Shown here: positions 54,268-64,000 of the stretch, piece by piece
How the letters are laid out: each line of letters begins with the position of its first letter
Numbering within the stretch: position 1 is the first letter of the stretch
Source: Nephrocerus scutellatus
Taxonomy: Eukaryota; Arthropoda; Insecta; Diptera; Pipunculidae
Reading direction: 5' to 3'
Assembly (NCBI GenBank): GCA_947095585.1
Contig: OX352763.1
Location: 50,448,329-50,512,328, forward strand
DNA: 64,000 bases
Notes under the pieces: model-generated
Told to the model about the DNA's origin: nothing
The model's input: the letters and a program-made list of their open reading frames with translations, nothing else
Database searches by the model: none
Position numbers and translations under genes: made by a program

Positions 54268-55290
54268 AGTAAATCGTCTGCGTTTCGTCCAAGTGCTGAC
54301 CAGCGAAAAGAGGATGATACGCTCAATTCGTTGCCAAAGAGTTGATACGTTTCCGTGAGTTGACCAGCGAAAAGAGGATGCTACGCTCGATTCGTTGCCA
54401 AAGAGTTGATACGTTTCCGTGAGTTGACCAGCGAAAAGAGGATGCTACGCTCGATTCGTTGCCAAAGAGTTGATACGTTTTCGTGAGTTGACCAGCGAAA
54501 AGAGGATGCTACGCTCAATTCGTTGCCAAAGAGTTGATACGTTTTCGTGAGTTGACCAGCGAAAAGAGGATGCTACGCTCAATTCGTTGCCAAAGAGTTG
54601 ATACGTTTTCGTGAGTTGACCAGCGAAAAGAGGATGCTACGCTCGATTCGTTGCCAAGGAGTTGTTGCGTTTTGTCCAAGAGTCGACCAGCGAAAAGAGG
54701 ATGCTACGCTCGATTCGTTGCCAAAGAGTTGTTGCGTTTTCGTGAGTTGACCAGCGAGAAGAGGATGCTACGCTCGATTCGTTGCCAAAGAGTCTGCGTT
54801 TTCGTGAGTTGACCAGCGAAAAGAGGATGCTACGCTCGATTCGTTGCCAAAGAGTTGCTGCGTTTTCGTGAGTTGGCCAGCGAAAAGAGGATGCTACGCT
54901 CGATTCGTTGCCAAAGAGTTGGTACGTTTCCGTGAGTTGACCAGCGAAAAGAGGATGCTACGCTCGATTCGTTGCCAAAGAGTTGCTGCGTTTTCGTGAG
55001 TTGACCAGCGAAAAGAGGATGCTACGCTCGATTCGTTGCCAAAGAGTCTGCATTTTCGTGAGTTGACCAGCGAAAAGAGGATGCTACGCTCGATTCGTTG
55101 CCAAAGAGTTGGTACGTTTCCGTGAGTTGACCAGCGAAAAGAGGATGCTACGCTCAATTCGTTGCCAAAGAGTTGTTGCGTTTTCGTGAGTTGACCAGCG
55201 AAAAGAGGATGCTACGCTCGATTCGTTGCCAAAGAGTTTTTGTGTCTAGGTAGCTTGATCAGTGAAAGAAGGATGCTACGCTTGATTCAC
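54268..55290 (-). repeat. 64-bp tandem array in the 3' LTR of gypsy F
   Basis: About 15 units plus one degenerate unit of 60-64 bases. Core: ACCAGCGAAAAGAGGATGCT on the plus strand, then ACGCTCGATTCGTTGCCAAA. It lies downstream of the TATA box on the transcribed strand. Units vary in the short linker (TTGATACGTTTCCGTGAG, TCTGCGTTTTCGTGAG). Confidence 0.95.
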
Positions 55291-55372
55291 TGTCAGGAGT
55301 CGGTCAGATGTCCAAGAGTCGGTCAGATGACGAAGAGACTAAGAGTAAGAGGAGTGTATGCTGGGCTTGTGT

Positions 55373-55383
55373 CCCCTTTTATA
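55373..55383 (-). promoter_or_regulatory. TATA box of gypsy F 3' LTR
   Basis: Minus strand TATAAAAGGGG. Transcription would start about 30 bases further, near 55345, placing the tandem array in the RNA leader. Confidence 0.65.
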
Positions 55384-56230
55384 TCATCTGAACCGGTTTA
55401 AACGTCGAACCGGGCTGTTCCGTTTCCATGAATACGTACGGTAAATTACCGTTGTTGCTATGCCAATTGGTTTTAATTTCCTCGGAACTGCAGTGCGTAT
55501 GCGTTATTCGTTGTTGTTGTTCGTGTATGTACGCTGCAAAATGTTGACGGAATCCCCTGTGTATTTTGTTGTTGCATTTTTGCCAATTGAGTTGTCTACT
55601 GTTGTTCAGAAAAATGTTGACAAAATTGCCTATATATTTTGTTGTTGTATTTTCTCCTTCTAATTTTGTCTATTGTCAACGTCATCGTTGCTTGCAAAAA
55701 GCGTTGGCGGAGTTTCCTGTACGTTTTGTTGTTGTAGGGAATTCCGTTGTGATGATTCTTTTGTGCATAGAATTGTGGTGTCGTTGTGTGTGTTGCATTT
55801 GGTCTGCGCTTCTTGGTCGTTGACCTCAGTGTCGGGTTTTTGCTCATTCGCTTGTGCTGTCGATATTGTGTATGCGTTTGTTATTTGTGGGTTTTTCTGC
55901 CTACTCTCCTGTGCTCCTGGCTGTACACCGAATTTGGTATGCAGTATGTGCTGTCTCTCTCTCCCTCCTCTATTGCTCTATTATGGTGGTTGCAGTGGAG
56001 GTGCGGCTATTCGATACTCAATGTATTGCTTTCGATCGGTGTCCCAAAAATGGAGGTGTGGCCTACTGATCGCATTTATGCATTGAAGAAGTGCAGTCGA
56101 TCTGAGCAGAGATGCCGTCGGTGTTTTCAGTTTTTGAATATTGATAGAAATAATAATGTGTAGATATATATATTTATATAGAAATGTGTGGGGTGAATTT
56201 GTTGCCAAATTGACTCCTTACACTTCCCGG

Positions 56231-58985
56231 TCACGTCGGACGAAGCGGAATCTTCCGGTCTTGGTTACGAGGTCCGTTAACAAAATGGTGCCTGGTCTGT
56301 GTTTTTCTATGGATTTGAGCATGTTTCTGGACTGTTGTCGGTGGATTCCTGTGCGGATGCTGTTCCCTATGATAGGCACCTTTGCTTGTGTCGATTTGGG
56401 GGTTTTGGTGGAACTGTTTCAGTTCTCCCACGTGGGCGGTACGTTCCTTGGTCTGACCGCATAGCCTTAGTTTAGCAATGACCGGCGAGACGAAATCTAC
56501 TACTTGATATGGTCCGTCGTACTTTGGCGCGAGCTTGCGGGCAAATCCTTCAAGTGCGTTGGACAGATGATGCTGTTTGACCAGGACAAGTTGCCCGACC
56601 TCCGGTTTCCAGTGGCGTCGTCGAAGATTATAGTGTCGCGCCTGTTCTCCTGCTGCTCGTTCCATATTGCGTCGAACTATTACGAACACTTCCGACAATT
56701 GTTTCGCTCTGTCATCTGGTGTTTTGGGCAGTGTGCCGGTTCCAGTGGTGACTTCGTCGAAAAGCGTGTGTGGGAGGCGTGGTTCTCGACCTTGCGTCAG
56801 GAAGATTGGGCTGTAACCCGTCGAGTCTTGTTGGCTTGAATTGATTGCCAACATTATTTCCGGTAGTTTCTCGTCCCACGTGCGCTGTTGGGTACCGGAC
56901 AGTTGTGCGATTATCGTTTTGACGGTGCGGTTTGCCCTTTCGGTCGGGTTTTCTTGCGGGGTGTATGGGGCGGTGTACTGATGTCGTACTCCCATGCTCT
57001 GGAGAAACCGTCGAAATGCCCTACTTGTGAACTGGGCGCCATTGTCGGTGATGAGGACTTTGGGTACCCCATATCGTGCCAGTATGCGTTCGCGAAACGC
57101 TTTTTGTAGTCCGTCGGTGGTTGCCCGTCTCATCGGCACTAGTTCGACCCATTTAGAAAAACGGTCGAAGAATACCAATAACATGGTGTTCCCATGTTTC
57201 GATCGTGGTAGTGGCCCTACAAAGTCGGCACATAGCATGGCCCATGGTTCTTCTGCCACCTGCGTGAGCATCTTCCCTGCCGCTTGCTGCTGATTCGGCT
57301 TGTAGCGTTGACAATTCTCGCAACGTTTGACGTGCTTGTGGATATCGCGGAACATCCCTGGCCAGTAATAACGTGCACATATCCGCGCAGTCGTCTTCCG
57401 GATGCCTAGATGTCCTGCCGATGGGTTGTCGTGGTTTTCCCTGAGAACTTGGTCACGAAGTGCGATCGGGACACAAAGTTTCCAAGGCGTTGTGTCTTCG
57501 TCTCCAGCTCGCTGTTCTATGTGGCGATATAGCTGCCCTGATTCTATCACGTAGTCGGGATACTTCTTGGGGTCTTCTTTGATCTGGTTTACCTTTCTCT
57601 CCAGCCATTTACACTTGGGACTTAGTGTGTTGTCATCGGAACTTGCCATCAGTAAGTCGTGTGGTTGGCGTGATAATGCATCCGCTACGACGTTCAGTTT
57701 CCCACGTCTGTACTGAACGTCGAACGTGTACTGTTGAAGTTCGAGTGCCCAACGGGCGATTCGTCCGGAGGGGCTCGTAATGGAATTTAACCATTTGAGA
57801 GAAAGATGGTCAGTGATTACCGTGAAGCGGTACCCTTCTAGGTATGGCCGCATTTTCCTGATTCCCCAGACTATCGCTAGGCACTCCTTCTCGGTGGGGG
57901 AATAGTTCTTCTCGGCTTGGTTGAGATGTCGGCTGGCGTATGCTATTACGCGTTCGTTGCCGTCTAGCTCCTGCGTCAGCACTGCTCCTAGCCCATAGTC
58001 GCTGGCGTCTGTCTGGAGTGAAAACTTTTGTGAGAAGTCCGGACATGCGAGGATTGGGGCTTCAGTTAATCTGGTTTTTAACTTATCGAACGCTGTTTGT
58101 TGTTCCTCTGTCCACTTCCAGTGTTTTCCATTCTTCAATAGGGCGGTCAGTGGTCGCGTGGTCTCCGAGAAGTCAGGGACGAAACGACGATACCAAGACG
58201 CAATCCCCAAGTATCGTCGTACCTCTCGTACGTTGCGTGGTGGTTGCAGTTCCCTGATAGCTGCGACCTTTTCTGGATCGGTATGAATTCCTTCTCTTTT
58301 GACTACGTGTCCCAGGTACTTCAGTTCCGTCTTGCAGAACTCGCATTTTTCTGGGTTGATCTTTAGGTTCGCCGCTTGTAGTCGTCTGAACACCTTGCGT
58401 AGATTTGACAAATGTTCCTCGAAAGTCCTCCCGATGATGATGATGTCATCGAGGTATGCAAATGCATGTGGCTCCATCTCTGGCCCGATAACCCGGTCGA
58501 GTGCCCTCTGAAAAGTGGCCGGTGCGGAATGCAGCCCTGGTACTGTGAAGGCAGTATATTTCTTGCTGTTTGCTTCCATGGGTATTTGCCAGTACCCGTT
58601 CCGTAAGTCCAGGCTGCTTATAAATTGAGCGCCTCGTAGTCGTTCCAGAATGTGCTGGATTCGGGGCAATGGGTATGCGTCGGGTGTTGACCGTGCATTG
58701 AGTTCACGATAGTCTACGCAAAGCCTCCATTTTCCCGTCTTCTTCTTGACGAGCACGATAGGTGCGCTGTGAGGGCTGCGCGAGGGTTCGATACAGCCTT
58801 TTGCTAGCAGTTCGTTGATCTCCGAGTTGATGATTTCCTGCATTGCCGGGTTTCGGGGGAAATATCGCTGCTTGATTGGTCGCTCATCATGCATCAGGAT
58901 CTTATGTTCTGTGATGTTAGACACCGCTGGTAACTTGTCAAACTTTTGGAATTCCTCTTGGAGAAAAACTGCGAGTCTCTCGTGA
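56231..58985 (-). CDS. Gypsy F pol: RT, RNase H and integrase
   Basis: An open frame of about 900 codons. RT: CIEPSRSPHSAPIVLVKKK, WRLCVDYRELN, FISSLDLRNGYWQI and the catalytic YLDDIIII (about 58455). Just before, FTVPG joins LHSAPATFQ directly, so about 12 residues of the usual FTVPG...FGLxxAPxTFQ stretch are missing (58535). RNase H: LQTDASDYGLGAVL, PTEKECLA and TDHLSLK. Integrase: GHLGIRK...CENC zinc region, ADFVGPLP, ITDNGAQF and ENPTERANRT (the DDE triad), then a GPYQVVDFVSPV module. The in-frame RT deletion probably inactivates the copy although the frame stays open. Confidence 0.93.
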
Positions 58986-59558
58986 TCCGTTTTTTAGTTC
59001 CGGTTGGACTCTTATACCGCGCAGAGTTTCAGACTGCTGTTCCGCCTTTTCGTGAAGCTGTAGTGTTTGGCCGCCACAACTCACTTTGGCTTTCACTTTT
59101 AAAAGAAAGTCTAGTCCGAGGACGATACTGTCCACAGCTTCCGGGAGTACCAAAAAGTTGAGTCGGGTGTGTTCTCTTCCAATTCGTACGTCAAAGGTTA
59201 GGGCTTCTCGGATAACTCGGGGTGTGCCCTCAGCCATCCTGACCGTCATGTTGACGGGTACGCTATTTGACGCGCTCCTTCTGTCTTCCGCATACTGCTC
59301 GCTAATGAAACTCTTTGTCGCACCCGTGTCGATCGTAGCGGTGACAATTTCGTTCCCTAGGCTGATGGTGGCGTAGACTCGAGTTGCGTCGAAGTGTAGA
59401 CAGTCTACTGGGTTTGAGGTGTCATCGTCTGGGGTCCCGCCACACCTCTGTTCCGGCGGTCCCCGCGGTCGTTTTCCGCTTGTCTCCGACAACATTCTGT
59501 CGTCCTTATGTCTCGGCGGCCGCATTCCCAGCAGAAGAGAATTTGTTGATTCTGACAA
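58938..59558 (-). CDS. Gypsy F protease
   Basis: Overlaps the end of gag by about 150 bases in the -1 frame, the usual arrangement for programmed -1 frameshifting. The active site is TIDTGATKSFIS, and IVLGLDFLLK near the C-terminal side closes the fold. The frame ends at 58938 while RT is open in another frame from about 58990. A run of six A (58989 region) lies exactly where one fewer A would join the two, so a one-base insertion is likely. Confidence 0.88.
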   Translation of the reverse strand: MSESTNSLLLGMRPPRHKDDRMLSETSGKRPRGPPEQRCGGTPDDDTSNPVDCLHFDATRVYATISLGNEIVTATIDTGATKSFISEQYAEDRRSASNSVPVNMTVRMAEGTPRVIREALTFDVRIGREHTRLNFLVLPEAVDSIVLGLDFLLKVKAKVSCGGQTLQLHEKAEQQSETLRGIRVQPELKNGSRETRSFSPRGIPKV

Positions 59559-60532
59559 TCTCGTCTTCTATGCCCGTCCTGGCCGCATCGCATGCAGGCT
59601 GTCCTTACGTTTATGCGTCTCTCGCCGTCGCGTGCTATCATACCGTTTCTCTCCATCGGTTTCGGTCGGTGGGTGGGTCTGTTTGGTCCTGCCATTCCAG
59701 CTATACTCTCAAAATCTTCTGCTAGTTCGATGAGGTCGTTCAGTGAATTGAAATCTTTTCGCTTAATGTAGTATTGATATTCCTGGCGACAATTTCTGAA
59801 TATCCTTTCTACCTGCTGTACCGCTGTGTAGTCGGCGTGCCTCATCAAGTTTTGCATTGCTATGACGAAATCTTTAAAACTTTCATTCCCTGTCTGGCGT
59901 CGTTGGCGGATGTCGTCGTCCAAATGTTCCCAATACCTTGTGGGCAAAAAGAATTTGAGGAAGTCTCCCTTAAACGCTCTCCAGCTCTGCCATCTCTGGT
60001 TGTTACTCCGGAACCACATCAATCCACGGTCGCGAAGCAGTTCGGGCATAGTTCTCGGGAGCAGATCCTTGTCTAAAGAGTATGCGTCGGCCAGCTCCTC
60101 AAGTCTTTCGACAAATGACAATGGGTCTTTGCCTCCGTCGTAACGAACTGACCATTTTCTGACTTGGTCGATCACCATCGCGTATGATATACCAGGTGGT
60201 ACCGTTGTTCCTCGGTTCGATGCTCGGTCCGTGACCGCTGAAGTGTGCGTTGATGGTGGGATTGTTAACCCCGGTGTTTTGACTTTCTCGCCTTCTATCG
60301 TGTCATATAGATTTAATTGTGGTGTGGGCGTTGGTGAAGGGTTGCGGTGGTGTCTTGCCTCCAGTTCCGCCAGGCGAAGTTCGTCGTCTGAGGTCACATC
60401 TCGTCCCGTGATGAACGTCGTGAAACGCTTCCTCAACTCATCTACTCCGCCGTTAACGTCCAGCCTAAATTCTGCCATATAACTTTGTAGGTTGTCCTTC
60501 GTAAGATTATAGACCCAACTAGTCTTTACCAT
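59405..60532 (-). CDS. Gypsy F gag
   Basis: An intact 375-codon frame from ATG 60532. An N-terminal SAP-like helix pair (TKDNLQSYMAEFRLDV, residues 10-45) is followed by a Pro-rich linker, the capsid region (VIDQVRKWSVRYDGGKDPLS, then FVERLEELADAYSLDK, MPELLRDRGLMWFRSN) and a C-terminal capsid part (RIFRNCRQEYQYYIKR). Two Cys clusters follow, CMRCGQDGHRRRDC and CWECGRRDIRTTEC. It forms the particle shell and binds RNA. The double cluster is like the fragment at 31429-32765. Confidence 0.93.
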   Translation of the reverse strand: MVKTSWVYNLTKDNLQSYMAEFRLDVNGGVDELRKRFTTFITGRDVTSDDELRLAELEARHHRNPSPTPTPQLNLYDTIEGEKVKTPGLTIPPSTHTSAVTDRASNRGTTVPPGISYAMVIDQVRKWSVRYDGGKDPLSFVERLEELADAYSLDKDLLPRTMPELLRDRGLMWFRSNNQRWQSWRAFKGDFLKFFLPTRYWEHLDDDIRQRRQTGNESFKDFVIAMQNLMRHADYTAVQQVERIFRNCRQEYQYYIKRKDFNSLNDLIELAEDFESIAGMAGPNRPTHRPKPMERNGMIARDGERRINVRTACMRCGQDGHRRRDCQNQQILFCWECGRRDIRTTECCRRQAENDRGDRRNRGVAGPQTMTPQTQ

Positions 60533-60574
60533 CTTGGCTAATTTAGTTTTCTTCGTTTGTTATTTGTTTTTCCA

Positions 60575-60594
60575 GAGTCCCTGCTCGGGCGCCA
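60575..60594 (-). other. Primer-binding site of gypsy F
   Basis: The minus strand TGGCGCCCGAGCAGGGACTC starts two bases after the 5' LTR. It matches the tRNA-Lys type of site (TGGCGCCCGAACAGGGAC) with one difference. Confidence 0.85.
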
Positions 60595-60869
60595 ATTGTA
60601 ACGAGGTTTTCCTAGCCGGGGTATCCTCAGTGTGACCAGGGTTCGTTGATTAAAAGGGTCGTTACAATAAAAGATTTATTTTGTTAGGAACTCTGAATTC
60701 GATGTTTTATTTTCCTTTCGTTTTAAAAAAAGATGACAATTGATTTTGGAAAATTAATTAATTTGACTTAGGTCTTAGATGTGTCCTGTATGTCCTGCGG
60801 TTTTGATGTCTTGGTCCAGAGGGATCGAAGTAAATCGTCTGCGTTTCGTCCAAGTGCTGACCAGCGAAA

Positions 60870-61985
60870 AGAGGATGCTACGCTCAATTCGTTGCCAAAG
60901 AGTTGATACGTTTCCGTGAGTTGACCAGCGAAAAGAGGATGCTACGCTCGATTCGTTGCCAAAGAGTCTATACGTTTCCGTGAGTTGACCAGCGAAAAGA
61001 GGATGCTACGCTCGATTCGTTGCCAAAGAGTTGATACGTTTTCGTGAGTTGACCAGCGAAAAGAGGATGCTACGCTCAATTCGTTGCCAAAGAGTTGATA
61101 CGTTTTCGTGAGTTGACCAGCGAAAAGAGGATGCTACGCTCAATTCGTTGCCAAAGAGTTGATACGTTTTCGTGAGTTGACCAGCGAAAAGAGGATGCTA
61201 CGCTCGATTCGTTGCCAAGGAGTTGTTGCGTTTTGTCCAAGAGTCGACCAGCGAAAAGAGGATGCTACGCTCGATTCGTTGCCAAAGAGTTGTTGCGTTT
61301 TCGTGAGTTGACCAGCGAGAAGAGGATGCTACGCTCGATTCGTTGCCAAAGAGTCTGCGTTTTCGTGAGTTGACCAGCGAAAAGAGGATGCTACGCTCGA
61401 TTCGTTGCCAAAGAGTTGCTGCGTTTTCGTGAGTTGGCCAGCGAAAAGAGGATGCTACGCTCGATTCGTTGCCAAAGAGTTGGTACGTTTCCGTGAGTTG
61501 ACCAGCGAAAAGAGGATGCTACGCTCGATTCGTTGCCAAAGAGTTGCTGCGTTTTCGTGAGTTGACCAGCGAAAAGAGGATGCTACGCTCGATTCGTTGC
61601 CAAAGAGTTGGTACGTTTCCGTGAGTTGACCAGCGAAAAGAGGATGCTACGCTCGATTCGTTGCCAAAGAGTCTGCGTTTTCGTGAGTTGACCAGCGAAA
61701 AGAGGATGCTACGCTCGATTCGTTGCCAAAGAGTTGGTACGTTTCCGTGAGTTGACCAGCGAAAAGAGGATGCTACGCTCAATTCGTTGCCAAAGAGTTG
61801 TTGCGTTTTCGTGAGTTGACCAGCGAAAAGAGGATGCTACGCTCAATTCGTTGCCAAAGAGTTGTTGCGTTTTCGTGAGTTGACCAGCGAAAAGAGGATG
61901 CTACGCTCGATTCGTTGCCAAAGAGTTTTTGTGTCTAGGTAGCTTGATCAGTGAAAGAAGGATGCTACGCTTGATTCACTGTCAG
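60870..61985 (-). repeat. 64-bp tandem array in the 5' LTR of gypsy F
   Basis: About 17 units plus one degenerate unit, in the same order of linker variants as the other LTR, with two extra units near 61600-61880. Confidence 0.95.
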
Positions 61986-62061
61986 GAGTCGGTCAGATGT
62001 CCAAGAGTCGGTCAGATGACGAAGAGACTAAGAGTAAGAGGAGTGTATGCTGGGCTTGTGT

Positions 62062-62072
62062 CCCCTTTTATA
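62062..62072 (-). promoter_or_regulatory. TATA box of gypsy F 5' LTR
   Basis: Minus strand TATAAAAGGGG, as in the other LTR. This copy would drive the element. Confidence 0.65.
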
Positions 62073-62932
62073 TCATCTGAACCGGTTTAAACGTCGAACC
62101 GGGCTGTTCCGTTTCCATGAATACGTACGGTAAATTACCGTTGTTGCTATGCCAATTGGTTTTAATTTCCTCGGAACTGCAGTGCGTATGCGTTATTCGT
62201 TGTTGTTGTTCGTGTATGTACGCTGCAAAATGTTGACGGAATCCCCTGTGTATTTTGTTGTTGCATTTTTGCCAATTGAGTTGTCTACTGTTGTTCAGAA
62301 AAATGTTGACAAAATTGCCTATATATTTTGTTTTTGTATTTTCTCCTTCTAATTTTGTCTATTGTCAACGTCATCGTTGCTTGCAAAAAGCGTTGGCGGA
62401 GTTTCCTGTACGTTTTGTTGTTGTAGGGAATTCCGTTGTGATGATTCTTTTGTGCATAGAATTGTGGTGTCGTTGTGTGTGTTGCATTTGGTCTGCGCTT
62501 CTTGGTCGTTGACCTCAGTGTCGGGTTTTTGCTCATTCGCTTGTGCTGTCGATATTGTGTATGCGTTTGTTATTTGTGGGTTTTTCTGCCTACTCTCCTG
62601 TGCTCCTGGCTGTACACCGAATTTGGTATGCAGTATGTGCTGTCTCTCTCTCCCTCCTCTATTGCTCTATTATGGTGGTTGCAGTGGAGGTGCGGCTATT
62701 CGATACTCAATGTATTGCTTTCGATCGGTGTCCCAAAAATGGAGGTGTGGCCTACTGATCGCATTTATGCATTGAAGAAGTGCAGTCGATCTGAGCAGAG
62801 ATGCCGTCGGTGTTTTCAGTTTTTGAATATTGATAGAAATAATAATGTGTAGATATATATATTTATATAGAAATGTGTGGGGTGAATTTGTTGCCAAATT
62901 GACTCCTTACAATATATATATATATATATATA

Positions 62933-63549
62933 CTAGCTGACCCGACAGACGTTGTCCTGTCCCACTTTCAATAAATTTGTTTGTGATCGTTTTGTGAACT
63001 TGTGAAAAGCTATTTGTTTTGCGATATCGCGTCACAGTATTAGTCACATCAGTATTAGCAGAAATACCCGGCGTTTCCCGGGTGTCCCATCCCACTGACC
63101 TCCCGCCCACTGACATCCCGCCCACTGACCTCCCGCCCTCTGATACAGGGAAAACTAAATTTTCCACCCCAGCGCCACCTATCTGGTCCAAATTTTGCCA
63201 ACGACTTTCTTTATATTTAAATATTATATGGTGTGAATTTGAGCCAAATCGTTCCATAAATAAGAAATTTCGGAAAAAACGACACCAGCGCCACCTATCG
63301 GGTCCAAATTTTGTCAACGACTTTCTTTTTATTTAACTACTATATGGTGTGAATTTGAATTTAATTTAATTTAAGAATTTTCAAAAAAAAAAACAAAAAA
63401 ACGACACCAGCGCTACCTAGCGGGGACCAACTCAGAAATCATCGCGGGCTCATGCACAACAACTTTGCTAAAGATCATCACATGATCAAATGCATAGTTT
63501 ACGATTCTATTGGAGTCAAACACACAGACATTAATTTTTATATATATAG
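62933..63549 (-). repeat. Helitron-like repeat without MITE (empty site)
   Basis: A complete copy with three minisatellite units. Its end TTAATTTTTATATATATAGAAG is uninterrupted, which shows the target site used by the rosa-derived MITEs in the triplication. Confidence 0.85.
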
Positions 63550-64000
63550 AAGAATAGAAGAAGATATATATCAGATATTTATGATAATGTTTATATATCT
63601 AAAAAAATTCTCTCGTATGGCGTGGTCACTCTATTCCTTCTTATTTCTTACTAGGTGGTCTAAGACCTTTATTGCCTAGTGCCAATCACCGGTACGAGTT
63701 ACAAAAAACTTTTGTTAGAAAAAAAATGTTGTGTGGGTTGTTTTTTTTTGTTTGTTCTTTTCTTCTTTGTTCTTTCTTTTCTTTTCATTTTATGTTTCGT
63801 ATAAGCTTAAGTCTACCAAAAAAATAAGAATAATAAATAATAAAAATAAATAAGAATAAAATAAATATATATATAATAGAATAATAGAAATAAAGATAAT
63901 AATTCATTTTTAATTCATAATTTTTTCGTTTTAATATTTAATTTTTTTAATTTTCATTTCCTTTTTTATATTTTTTTTCCCTTTTGTTTTAATATATTTT
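63550..64000. repeat. E internal region, continuing beyond the window
   Basis: Nearly identical to 49206-49670, including the (AATAA)n runs and the start of the gag 3' end. The rest of this E copy lies outside the window. Confidence 0.85.

Larger units (their letters stand above)
54036..56222 (-). repeat. 3' LTR of gypsy F (2187 bp)
   Basis: On the minus strand it starts TGTAAGGAGTCAATTTGGC at 56222 and ends CCTCGTTACA at 54036. It contains a TATA box, a long transcribed region with the 64-bp array, and an AATAAA near 54112. The coding region ends only 9 bases before it. Confidence 0.95.
54036..62911 (-). mobile_element. Gypsy F: large Ty3/gypsy element, 8.9 kb
   Basis: Two LTRs (2187 and 2315 bp) bound a complete gag-pol set on the minus strand. 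It is inserted in a (TA)n tract of an E copy; the flanks ATAT on each side fit a 4-bp target duplication. The empty site can be seen at 43785-43815, where the same E leader passes straight through (TA)n into the Helitron-like repeat. Confidence 0.95.
60597..62911 (-). repeat. 5' LTR of gypsy F (2315 bp)
   Basis: Same as the 3' LTR, with about 17 units plus one degenerate unit of the 64-bp array. The 128-base length difference equals two units. Outside the array the two LTRs differ by only a few bases, so the insertion is recent. Confidence 0.95.

Noticed and set aside
54894..55157. Minus-strand open frames in the 64-bp arrays (Ser/Arg/Leu-rich repeats, also 61519-61782)
   Set aside because: They are products of tandem repeats without stops. 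The unit length is not a constant multiple of three, and they lie in LTR sequence.
55673..56163. Cys-rich plus-strand frames conserved in both LTRs of gypsy F (also 62362-62852)
   Set aside because: They are conserved only because the LTRs are duplicates. They are antisense to the element and show no known domain.
58938..59020. Programmed -1 frameshift from protease to RT in gypsy F at the A-rich site
   Set aside because: A slippery A-AAA-AAC is present, but the RT frame would require +1, not -1; a one-base insertion explains it better.
1..64000. tRNA, rRNA or snRNA genes
   Set aside because: No cloverleaf-type A and B box pair or conserved rRNA segment was noticed on either strand by eye. 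A covariance search could overturn this.

Overview
This window is eukaryotic and almost certainly from an insect, most likely a fly. The inference rests on its mobile elements: a DD41D (rosa-type) mariner, a copia element primed in the way known for Drosophila copia, env-bearing gypsy (errantivirus-type) remnants, PIF/Harbinger with a MADF partner protein, an RTE LINE and a Helitron Rep-helicase relic. The sequence is AT-rich and full of (TA)n tracts. I found no convincing single-copy host gene, no tRNA or rRNA gene and no CRISPR array. It reads as a dense graveyard of nested transposable elements, with a few recent insertions whose ends and target duplications can still be read.

Left part (0-14 kb): a Helitron-like repeat end, a Myb/SANT-like relic, a nearly intact DD41D mariner (2130-3432) with one frameshift, a Helitron Rep pseudogene (4650-5978), a Harbinger element inserted into it (about 5979-8325), an errantivirus-type element on the minus strand whose pol region is missing and partly replaced by a pogo fragment (8640-12450), and a decayed pogo-like element (12655-13990) that itself carries a 136-bp MITE.

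Middle (14-35 kb): a copia element (13997-22130) interrupted by a complete 6.1-kb Ty3/gypsy element with near-identical LTRs and a TACA target duplication (14380-20466), and by an unclassified short repeat (about 20887-21205). A second gypsy element of the 17.6/297 type follows (22140-26237), cut by a rosa-like mariner fragment. Tandem-repeat country comes next (73-bp array, about 75-bp and 119-bp repeats), then a minus-strand gypsy gag-protease fragment, a Helitron-like element with canonical A|TC...CTAG|T ends and a GGTCTTTTGAG minisatellite.

Right part (35-64 kb): an RTE LINE lies inside another minus-strand gypsy element, with an ACTTCCACAT target duplication. LINE relics and a foldback mariner lead into a 2.15-kb segment repeated three times in tandem. 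Each unit holds a foldback arm, an LTR, a Helitron-like repeat and a rosa-derived MITE built around a poly(A) tract. That LTR belongs to a family (here called E) whose internal part encodes only a repeat-rich gag with a possible membrane segment and no pol. A large gypsy element (F, 54036-62911) with 2.2-2.3 kb LTRs is inserted in a (TA)n tract of another E copy; its LTRs carry a 64-bp tandem array. After it the E internal region resumes and leaves the window.

The genes do not form a pathway. They are gag-pol, transposase, Rep-helicase and endonuclease-RT modules of independent elements. The E elements, the rosa-derived MITE and the Helitron-like repeats lack their own enzymes and would depend on relatives. 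Element names (B, C, D, E, F) are local labels only.
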